Under the pieces are notes generated by a model that worked only from the letters and a program-made list of their open reading frames with translations, was not told where the DNA came from and searched no databases. The translations under genes and the position numbers were made by a program. From Corallococcus sp. EGB (lineage in GTDB: Bacteria > Myxococcota > Myxococcia > Myxococcales > Myxococcaceae), in NCBI RefSeq assembly GCF_019968905.1, contig NZ_CP079946.1, positions 8,157,356 to 8,221,355 of the forward strand: 64,000 bases of DNA, in the 5' to 3' direction. This document shows, piece after piece, positions 7,328 through 14,022 of this stretch. The first letter of the stretch is position 1. Each line of letters starts with the position of its first letter.

Positions 7328-8827
7328 GTGCCCCGTGAGCTTCCCCAAGACCACTTCTGCCCCTGGCGCGAAGAGGCCGAAGAGCTCAAGGAGCGCCTGA
7401 CGTCGCTGGAGGCGAAGATGGCGGCGCTGGAGCGTCACGTCTTCGGCAGGAGGACGGAGAAGCTGCCGACGGTGGCCGCCGAGTTGCGTGGAGCCACGGA
7501 CTCGACGGCGGCCCAGGCCGAGGCCGCGAAAGAGAAGCGGCAAGAGAGAGCCGCCCGCAAGGCCGAGGGGGCCCCGGCGCGGGAGATTCGCCACGCGGTG
7601 CCGGCCGAGGAGCGCCACTGCCCGGCGTGCGGCAGCGAGGACTTGAGGCCCCTGGGCAAGGGCAAAACCTCGGTGGTGTACGAGTACGTGCCCGCCCGCT
7701 TCGAGAAGCAGGTGCACGTGCAGGAGGTGCTGGCGTGCGCGTGCGGCCGGGGCGTCGTCACCGCCCCGCCTCCGGCCCGGGTGGTGGACAGGGGCGAGTA
7801 CGGCCCGGGCTTCCTCTCCCACGTGGTGACGTCCAAGTGCGCGGACGCCATGCCCCTGCACCGGCTGGCCCAGCGGGTGGAGAGAGGCGGCGTGCCCATG
7901 AGTCGCAGCACGCTGACGGACCTCTTCCACCAGGCCGCCTCGGTGCTGCTTCCTCTTTCGCAGCACCTCCTGCAGTGCATTGCGTCCGCGGACGTGGTGT
8001 GGGCCGACGAGACGCCCATGCGCGTGCTGGACGTGAAGAAGACACGCCAGGGCTACCTCTGGACCTTCCTCACCCAGACGCCCACGGGCGAGTGGCTCAT
8101 CGGCTACCGCTTCAGCCTCGGCCGGGCCAGCACGACGCCCGAGGACGTGCTGGGCGGCACCCGGGGCGCCCTCGTCGTGGATGCCTATACCGGCTACAAC
8201 GCGGTGACGCTGCCCGAAGGGCGCGTCCGCGTCGGGTGTTGGGCGCATGTGCGGCGTCGCTTCTTCGACGCGCTGCCCACCGCGCCCGAGGCCCGCGAGG
8301 CCTTGGACTTCATTCTGGCCCTCTACCGGGTGGAGGCGCTGGCCCGCGACGCGGGCGTCGTGCGCACGGACGCGCACCAAGCGCTGCGCCAGCAGCAAAG
8401 TCTCCCCGTCCTCACTGCGCTGCGTGCGTGGATGGAATCCCAGGCCCCACGCCACCTGCCCAGGGGCCCCATGGGCCAGGCCCTTTCCTACGCGCTCAAG
8501 CAGTGGGACGCCCTGGCGCGTTTCGTCTCTGACGCGCGTCTGCCCTTGGACAACAACCGCTCCGAGGCGGCGCTGCGCAAGGCCGCCCTGGGCCGGAAGA
8601 ATTTCCTCTTCGTCGGCCACGAGGCCGCAGGGCAGAACCTCGCCGGCCTCTACGCTCTCGTCGCCACCTGCGAGGCCAACCAGGTCAATCCCGAGGCCTA
8701 CCTCGCGGATGTCCTGTTGCGCGTCCAGACGCACCCGTACTCGCGCATCGGTGAGTTGCTACCTCACGAGTGGATGCGGCGACGCGCCGCTGACCCGCCC
8801 GAGTCACCCCTCCAGCCCAGTCCCTGA
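7328..8827 (+). CDS. tnpC: IS66 family DDE transposase TnpC
   Basis: 499 residues, full length. Order: an N-terminal coiled coil (residues about 15-45, EELKERLTSLEAKMAALERH), a zinc-finger-like segment (CPACGSEDL with CACGRG later), then the catalytic core. Catalytic residues appear in WADETPMRVL, LVVDAYTGYNA and DNNRSEAALR (D, D, E). The start is GTG 7328. It cuts and joins DNA at the element ends. No disrupting mutation is seen, so the element may still be active. Confidence 0.95.
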   Translation: MPRELPQDHFCPWREEAEELKERLTSLEAKMAALERHVFGRRTEKLPTVAAELRGATDSTAAQAEAAKEKRQERAARKAEGAPAREIRHAVPAEERHCPACGSEDLRPLGKGKTSVVYEYVPARFEKQVHVQEVLACACGRGVVTAPPPARVVDRGEYGPGFLSHVVTSKCADAMPLHRLAQRVERGGVPMSRSTLTDLFHQAASVLLPLSQHLLQCIASADVVWADETPMRVLDVKKTRQGYLWTFLTQTPTGEWLIGYRFSLGRASTTPEDVLGGTRGALVVDAYTGYNAVTLPEGRVRVGCWAHVRRRFFDALPTAPEAREALDFILALYRVEALARDAGVVRTDAHQALRQQQSLPVLTALRAWMESQAPRHLPRGPMGQALSYALKQWDALARFVSDARLPLDNNRSEAALRKAALGRKNFLFVGHEAAGQNLAGLYALVATCEANQVNPEAYLADVLLRVQTHPYSRIGELLPHEWMRRRAADPPESPLQPSP

Positions 8828-9159
8828 CCAACTCGCTCCTCGCGGCGCTCGCTGAGCACGGTCGTGGTCCGTCTTCAATCCTTCCGGCACGTCACTGGCC
8901 GGACGGTTACTGGGTGGGCACTGCCGCCCCCGGTCCAGGCTCCGCGCCTGATCGAGCAGCCCACGCTGCCCGTCACCGGGCCGCCCGCGAAGAAGCTGCC
9001 GGTGTACTCGGCCGCCGTAGCGACACCGGAGCTGTACCTGTCGTGGGTGCTGCCACGAGGCTTCGATGAAGCCAGCGCCGTGCATGACTTCGTGAGGGCC
9101 GCCCTGAACACGGGGCCTGGTTCATGCGCAGGGGCGGCACAGCCTCTGCTCCGGCCCGG

Positions 9160-9252
9160 CGCACAGCCCGCGGGGCACCCTCCAGCGGCCCTTCTTGGCC
9201 CCTCTTCACCAGCCCGCCGCCCTCAACAGCGCTCCTATCCGTCCTATACTTG
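9160..9252 (+). repeat. IS91-like 3' terminus next to CTTG
   Basis: The stretch GCCCGCGGGGCACCCTCCAG onward matches the tail of the larger copy at 26285-26370. It ends in CAACAGCGCTCCTATCCGTC then CTATA, followed by CTTG at 9249-9252. Only the extreme end of the element remains. It joins the M16 fragment on its left and the tmRNA-like tail on its right. Confidence 0.6.
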
Positions 9253-9260
9253 AGCCGACG

Positions 9261-9296
9261 GCTTTCGGACGAGGGTTCGATTCCCTCCGCCTCCAC
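9261..9296 (+). other. ssrA: 3' end of a tmRNA gene: probable attachment-site relic
   Basis: The sequence has the T-arm GAGGG-TTCGATT-CCCTC flanked by CGGAC before and CGCCTCCAC after. This is the characteristic 3' terminus of bacterial tmRNA. The rest of ssrA (tag reading frame and 5' acceptor half) is absent upstream, where M16 and IS91-like debris lie instead. Integrases often use the ssrA 3' end as attB, leaving such a copy at the far end of an island. I see no integrase gene in the window. Confidence 0.65.
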
Positions 9297-9431
9297 AGTG
9301 CGAAGCCCGGCAATCTCAACAGGTTGCTGGACTTTTTCTTTGCCTGCGGTTCGTCATGTGCCCCCAGGGGCGAGGCTCTGATCAATGAGTGCGCCCCATG
9401 CCGTGACCGAAGAGCTTCGACGCACCCTGAT

Positions 9432-10040
9432 TCACGCCTCGGCTGATTGGGTCGGGCTCCAGAGTGAGCCGAGAAGATTGAGCACGGCTTGGGGCCGGGC
9501 GCGGTAGTAGCCCAGCCCCGAGCGCAGCGCATTCTGAAGCTCGGCCATCTCGTCGAAGAGGACATTGTGCGTGGCACGCTGGCGCAGAGGGCGCCACAGT
9601 CGCTCAATGGGCTGCAGTTGCGGACTGTAGGGTGGCAGCCGATACAGCGTCAGGTGTGGGTAGCGCCCCAATGCCCAGTCCACCGGACGTCCGCGATGCC
9701 AAGGCGCGTTGTCGATGACGAGAAGGACTTCGGGGTACGCGTCGGCAGGGTACGCCCGAGCGACGTTGAGCAAATGGTGGGCAAAGGCCACCTGCATCCG
9801 CCTCGTCTTCGACAGCCCATCCTTGCGGCGTTTCTGGGGGCGGCTGCCGTACAGTCGGCTCGTTACCGCGCCGGTGGTGACGTTGGCCGAGGCAAACGTG
9901 TGCACCACGTCCTTGCAATCGCGGGTTCCAATCACGGGGCGCTCGCCCTTGAGGCCCAAGGTGGCCGTCAGCGTGGGCACCATGGGAAACCGCGCCTCGT
10001 CCTGGCTCAGAAGGACCAGCTCGCCTGCCGCCGCCTGGCG
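9432..10040 (-). CDS. IS630 transposase, second frame (DDE catalytic domain)
   Basis: It is read after the -1 shift, not from its own start. The catalytic residues are in LLSQDEARFPMVPTL (D), LLVIDNAPWHRGRP (D) and YSPQLQPIERLWRPLR (E), matching the DDE order of the IS630/mariner group. The C-terminus ends in QSAEA within the left inverted repeat. Together with the first frame it makes a protein of about 370 residues, the family's usual length. An in-frame ATG at 9983 exists but would omit the first Asp. Confidence 0.8.
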   Translation of the reverse strand, partial: RQAAAGELVLLSQDEARFPMVPTLTATLGLKGERPVIGTRDCKDVVHTFASANVTTGAVTSRLYGSRPQKRRKDGLSKTRRMQVAFAHHLLNVARAYPADAYPEVLLVIDNAPWHRGRPVDWALGRYPHLTLYRLPPYSPQLQPIERLWRPLRQRATHNVLFDEMAELQNALRSGLGYYRARPQAVLNLLGSLWSPTQSAEA

Positions 10041-10543
10041 TTTTTTTCGCTCAACTCCTGCTGGGCTTGCTGCTGCCGAGCCGGGTCTGCGCGCAGGAAG
10101 CGGTAGGTAGGCCGGTAGAGCCGGACGCCATGGCGGCGGCAGAAGTCGCCCATGGCCGTCTCACGCACGCGAATGCCTGTCTGCTGGTGGAGAAAGTCGG
10201 CCAGGGCGACGTGCGTCCAGTTGGCGCGCTTGAGGCCGCATGCCCGAGGGCCCTGGCGAATCCAATCCAGCAGGGTGGGCGCCAGGTGCTCGGGAATGAG
10301 GGGCGTCTTGCCTGGCGCCCACTGAATCTTCAGCCCTTCCAGGCCGCCAGCGCGGTAGCGAGCCAGGAAGCGCTGCACATTGCGCGTCGTGGTGCCCAGG
10401 TCCTCGGCAATCTGCTGCTGGGGCCGGCTCCGGGCGGTCATCAGCACCGCCTGGCACCTGTCGCGCAATCGGCGGTCCTCCGTTGTTCGGAAGCACGCTT
10501 CCAGCTCGCTCCTCTGCTTCTCACTCAGCTCCAGCCGGCTCAT
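10007..10543 (-). CDS. IS630 transposase, first frame (DNA-binding part)
   Basis: 178 residues if read to its own stop. Two helix-turn-helix units: residues about 5-50 (SEKQRSELEACFRTTEDRR) and 55-110 (IAEDLGTTTRNVQRFLARYR). These are followed by a winged-helix-like part (GIRVRETAMGDFCRRHG). The conserved catalytic domain is not in this frame. Near the end it crosses GAA AAA AAC, a heptamer suited to -1 slippage, after which the reading continues in the frame that ends at 9432. Confidence 0.85.
   Translation of the reverse strand: MSRLELSEKQRSELEACFRTTEDRRLRDRCQAVLMTARSRPQQQIAEDLGTTTRNVQRFLARYRAGGLEGLKIQWAPGKTPLIPEHLAPTLLDWIRQGPRACGLKRANWTHVALADFLHQQTGIRVRETAMGDFCRRHGVRLYRPTYRFLRADPARQQQAQQELSEKNARRRQASWSF
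10040..10047 (-). promoter_or_regulatory. Programmed -1 frameshift site A AAA AAC
   Basis: On the coding strand the first transposase frame reads GAA AAA AAC GCC. A one-base backward slip at A AAA AAC gives AAA AAA CGC CAG, exactly the frame of the catalytic half. This heptamer is a classic -1 slippery sequence in insertion elements. Efficiency and any downstream stimulatory structure were not assessed. Confidence 0.75.
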
Positions 10544-10799
10544 GCAGGTTCAACCCGCGACCACTGACGGATTCATCCGAGCCGTGAATCAGGGGAGGCA
10601 CCTCTGTCCGCTTCCGGGACGCGACATCCCGGAGCCTCGCAGGCCCCGAGCGCCTGGATGCCGTGGTCCGTCATCTTCAGCGCCCCGCTGGGGCAACCAC
10701 CACCTGCACGTGCTGGGCAGGAGGGCGACGGGGACGACGGTGGAGGCGGCGCGCGGAGGTTTCGCGGGTGTCCTCCAGGAGGCCCGCGGACGCCGGCGA

Positions 10800-11244
10800 A
10801 AGAGCGCACGGGGCCTTCCTGCTCCCGTTCCAGGAGTCACTCACCGCCTCCACGCGGCCGGTGCTCTGGACGTTGTGGGCGGCGGTGGGCTTCGTGCCGC
10901 TCATCGCGTGCTCCAACGTGGCCAACCTGATGCTGGTGCGCGCGCTGGCGCGACAGCGGGACGGGGCCATCCGCGCGGCGCTGGGCGCGCATCCGCGGCA
11001 GCTCCGTGCGCTGGTGCTGGGCCAGGGGCCTTCGGCTGACGCTCTGGGGCGTGGGCGCGGGCGTGGTGGCGGCGGTCGGCTGCACCCAGCTGATGGCCAG
11101 CCTCCTGTACGGCGTGGAGGCCCGCGACCCGACCGTCTTCGCGGGCGTGGCGGGGGGCTGTCCCTCTGCTCGCTCGTGGCGTGCTGGGTGCCCGAGCTGC
11201 GCGCCAGCCGCGTGATGCCCGCCATCTGCCTGAGCTCCGACTGA
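10800..11244 (+). pseudogene. FtsX/MacB-type ABC permease, degraded C-terminal part
   Basis: The plus strand encodes AAVGFVPLIACSNVANLMLV then RQRDGAIRAALGAHPRQLRA, the conserved region of MacB/FtsX-like permeases. It then shifts frame for WGVGAGVVAAVGCTQLMASL then LYGVEARDPTVFAGVAGG, and shifts back for CSLVACWVPELRASRVMPA. The N-terminal half is gone and at least two frameshifts are present. From 10595 to about 10800 no homology is visible. Confidence 0.7.
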
Positions 11245-11304
11245 GCCAGGCGTGGTCATCCTCCGCCGAACCGCTGTATCCTTGCGGCCTCCCGGGAAGG
11301 CGGC

Positions 11305-11556
11305 ATGAATCGGATGCGGGTGTTCGCGATTGGAGTGGCTGTCCTTTTTACCGGGGCGGCAGTGGCCGGTGTTGTGCTTCGAGGCCGCTCCGCCCCGGAG
11401 CCAGGCGACGACTTTGACGCGGACCTGGATCGGCGCCCGGGGTGCTGGGTGAAGGTGAAGTCATCCGAGCCGGGAAAGTGCCCTGGCGGCGTCGGCCGCC
11501 TCCACAAGGGGCAGTGCTACATGGCCGACTGGGCTGAATGCGCGAAGTCCTACTGA
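11305..11556 (+). CDS. Small secreted or membrane-anchored hypothetical protein
   Basis: 83 residues. An N-terminal hydrophobic segment (VFAIGVAVLFTGAAVAGVVL) acts as a signal peptide or anchor. The short exported domain has four cysteines (CWVKV, CPGG, CYMADWAEC), suggesting two disulfides. ATG 11305 is preceded by GGAAGGCGG. It lies between the permease debris and the convergent beta-lactamase gene. The family is not recognised. Confidence 0.55.
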   Translation: MNRMRVFAIGVAVLFTGAAVAGVVLRGRSAPEPGDDFDADLDRRPGCWVKVKSSEPGKCPGGVGRLHKGQCYMADWAECAKSY

Positions 11557-11589
11557 AGGGCCTCCGCGGCCAGGTCCCGCACGTCGTTG

Positions 11590-12426
11590 TCAGAGCAACC
11601 CCTGGGCCTTCAATGCGTCGATGGCGGCGGCCAGCGCGGGATGGGGTGACTGCAATGCGCCCGGCGGGGAGCGCACCGTGCTGACAAAGACAAACGCGCC
11701 CTCCTTCGTGGCCACGTGCCCCACGAGCCACGTCAGATTCTCCTCTGGAAGCGTGAGCGCGCCTGTCTTCGCGCTGAGCACCGCGCCCTCCTTCCAGGGG
11801 CCTCCCATGTCGATGGCATCCCGGACATGCGCCACGGTCTGGGGACCCTGCACCAGGGTGCGCCTCACGGTTTCCTGCGTGCCCGCGCTCACGGGGAGCT
11901 GTCCCCTGTAGAGCCGTGCCAGGAAGTGGAGCTGCTCCTCGGGGGAGATGCGAAGCGGTCCAGTCAGCCAGAACCGGATGATGTCTCCCGAAGCCTCCGC
12001 GTTTCCGTAATGGAGGCGCTTCATCCAGGCTTCCTCGCGTTCACGACCCAGCCGGGTCGCGAGTCCCTGGAAGACCCACAGGGCCGAGCAGCGCATGGCC
12101 GTGTCCAGTGTCTGGTCCTGGTTCCATGCCGGGTTGCCATAGGGGGTGCCGTCCCATCGGACCACCTCGTCTGGCTTCAACACGCCCTCCTCCAGCGCGA
12201 TGAGCGCATGCGGAATCTTGAAGGTGGAGGCGGGAGCCAGGCGCTGTTGGCAGAGGCTGCTGTCGTTGAAGGCCACCTGGTCTGTTTCCAGGTTCAGCAG
12301 GCCGAAGCAGCCGGGATGACGGGAGAAGATGCGGAGCGGGGTGGGGCGATGACCCGCGCACGCGAGGGACGTGAGCAGCAGGAGCCAGCCGGCATGCCGC
12401 CACCTGAGAGGAAGGAGTTGGGACAT
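11590..12426 (-). CDS. Class D (OXA-type) beta-lactamase
   Basis: 278 residues, a normal class D length. A hydrophobic N-terminus ending in LACAGH indicates export, possibly as a lipoprotein. Active-site motifs: STFK at 67-70 (nucleophilic Ser and carbamylatable Lys), SAL at 114-116 in place of the usual SxV, YGN at 140-142, KTG at 220-222, and WLVG at about 233. The protein should hydrolyse beta-lactams or act as a penicillin sensor. The conservative V-to-L change may alter the rate. The start is ATG 12426; a TTG at 12444 with an AGG nearby is an alternative. Its 5' side abuts a truncated M1 aminopeptidase on the other strand. Confidence 0.88.
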   Translation of the reverse strand: MSQLLPLRWRHAGWLLLLTSLACAGHRPTPLRIFSRHPGCFGLLNLETDQVAFNDSSLCQQRLAPASTFKIPHALIALEEGVLKPDEVVRWDGTPYGNPAWNQDQTLDTAMRCSALWVFQGLATRLGREREEAWMKRLHYGNAEASGDIIRFWLTGPLRISPEEQLHFLARLYRGQLPVSAGTQETVRRTLVQGPQTVAHVRDAIDMGGPWKEGAVLSAKTGALTLPEENLTWLVGHVATKEGAFVFVSTVRSPPGALQSPHPALAAAIDALKAQGLL

Positions 12427-12485
12427 GGGGGCGGGGCACGGCAAACCTCGCGCCAGCAGTCGTCCCTCCAGGAGCGCGGTCGGGG

Positions 12486-13961
12486 GGCCGCGTCTGGCTG
12501 AACGAGTCCTTCACCGCATGGCTGGACCGGCAGACCGTGGACCGGCTGGAGCCGTCCTGGGACTACCAGCAGGAGCGCGCCATGTCCGCGACGCGGTCCG
12601 CGCTGGAGTCGGATGCGTTGGAGGCCGCGCTGCCCGTGCGCAAGCCGGTGGAGAACAATGACGACATCGTGGGCTCGTTCGACAACGGAACCACGTATGA
12701 CAAGGACTCGTCCGTCATCGTCATGTACGAGGCCTGGCTGGGGCCGGAGCGCTTCCGCGACGTAATCCGGGGCTACCTCCGCGAGCACGCCTGGAAGGTC
12801 GCGACGATGGAGGACTTCCTCGCGGACCTGTCCCAGTCGGCGGGGCCGGAGGTGGCGCGGTCCTTCGGCGGGTTCATCGTCCAGAAGGGAGCGCCGCGCA
12901 TCACCGCGCAGCTGTCGTGCCCGGCGGGCGGCGCGCCGACAGTGAAGCTGTCGCAGGAGCGCTACCTGCCCGTCGGGTCCAAGGCGGACGCGAAGCAGGA
13001 GTGGCAGGTGCCCGTGTCTCTGCGCGTGGGGACGGGCACGCAGTCGTCGCGGGTGTGCTCGATGTTGCAGGGACCGTCGGCGGACGTGGACGCGGCGGTG
13101 GAGCGGGGCGACCTGCCGCTGGGGGAGGCCTTGAAGGCGGTGCCTGCCTCGGCGAAGTCGACGAACCGGCTCGTGGTGCAGAGTGGTGCTTCGCTGCTCG
13201 GGCAGGTGCCCGTGGATCAGCTCACGCAGGAGGAGCGCCAGCGCTTCCGCGCGTGGGTGGCGTCGCTCTACTCCGCACGCGCGAGGGCGATGGGCTGGGT
13301 GCCGAAGCCGGGCGAGGACGACTCGGTGAAGGAGTCGCGCTCGCTGTTCCTCCAGTTGGCCGGTGGGACCGGGGATGATCCGCAGTTGGCGAAGGAAGCG
13401 CTGACCCTGGTGCGCGCGTGGCTGGCGGACCGGAAGTCGGTGGATCCGGAGGCATTCGGCAGCGCGCTGCCCCGGGCGGCGGCGCATGGCGACGTGGCGC
13501 TGTTCGACGCGCTGCTGGAGGCGGCGAAGAAGGAGCAGGACCGCAGCGAGCGTTCCCGGCTGCTGACATCGCTGGCGTACTTCCGGAACCCGGACCTGCT
13601 GTGGCGCGCGCTGGGGCTCGTGGTGTCACCCGATTTCGACGGGCGTGATTCGCAGGTCATCCTCGGCATGGCGCTGATGTCGCCGGAGTCACAAGCGCTG
13701 GCGTGGAACTTCTACCAGACGCACTTCGATGCACTGAGCCAGCGGTTGCGCTCAGATGAGCTGGGCCGGCTGATTGGACAGACGGGGAACCGCTGCAACG
13801 AGATCGACCTCGCGCAGGTGGAGACGTTCCTCACGCCCCGCGTGGACAAGATTGAAGGCGGACCACGAGCGCTCGCCCGGGCCCTGGAGTCCATCCGTCT
13901 GTGCATCAAGGCCCAGGAGGTCCACGCCCCGAGCGTCAAGGCATTCCTCCGCACCCGGTGA
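12486..13961 (+). pseudogene. M1-family aminopeptidase, C-terminal half only
   Basis: The frame enters at GRVWLNESFTAWLDRQTVDR, which in M1 peptidases follows the zinc site by a short distance. It runs about 490 residues to the stop at 13961 through the helical ERAP1-like C-terminal domain (QERQRFRAWVASLYSARARA, GPRALARALESIRLCIKA). The N-terminal beta domain, the GxMEN motif and HExxH are missing, and there is no start codon near 12486. The break lies in the 60 bp next to the beta-lactamase start. Enzyme activity is not expected. Confidence 0.75.
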
Positions 13962-14022
13962 GTCTGGGATAGGGTGGCCTGCACGGGCCACCCGGCCGAA
14001 ACGACTCAAGGAGCTTCAGTCC

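Larger units (their letters stand above)
6530..8910 (+). mobile_element. Complete IS66-family insertion sequence
   Basis: It is 2381 bp long. The termini are imperfect inverted repeats: left GTAACCGTCCGGCCAACGAC from 6530, right GTAACCGTCCGGCCAGTGAC (reverse complement) ending at 8910. It is flanked by an exact 8-bp direct repeat TGGGTGGG (6522-6529 and 8911-8918), the duplication length typical of IS66. It carries the three standard genes (accessory TnpA-like, TnpB and the DDE transposase TnpC), all intact. Intact ends, genes and target duplication argue for a recent insertion. Confidence 0.95.
6460..9110 (+). pseudogene. M16-family zinc protease fragment interrupted by IS66
   Basis: Left of the IS66, the plus strand reads GDVDLAEVESIILNNLPADW, like the end of an M16 (insulinase-type) repeat. 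Right of it, the plus strand reads LPVTGPPAKKLPVYSAAVAT then ELYLSWVLPRGFDEASAVHD, like the start of the next M16 domain. The two halves are not in one frame even after removal of the IS. The HxxEH motif is absent and the right part ends at an IS91-like fragment near 9110. It was a decayed gene before or after the IS66 insertion. Confidence 0.6.
9425..10594 (-). mobile_element. IS630-type insertion sequence
   Basis: About 1170 bp bounded by inverted repeats: CCCTGATTCACGCCTCGGCT at 9425 and, as reverse complement, CCCTGATTCACGGCTCGGAT ending at 10594. One transposase is encoded as two overlapping frames joined by a -1 shift. The stop codon of the second frame lies inside the left repeat. I could not confirm a TA target duplication at the exact ends. 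Confidence 0.85.

Noticed and set aside
7076-8734. Long open frame of 552 codons on the minus strand of IS66
   Set aside because: Shadow of the tnpC gene in GC-rich DNA; its residues show no domain and the plus strand carries the full DDE transposase.
9206-9607. Apparent protein containing RRRESNPRPKAVGSSIGRIG
   Set aside because: This is the known false reading across the antisense of a tmRNA/tRNA 3' end combined with the IS91-like terminus, not a gene.
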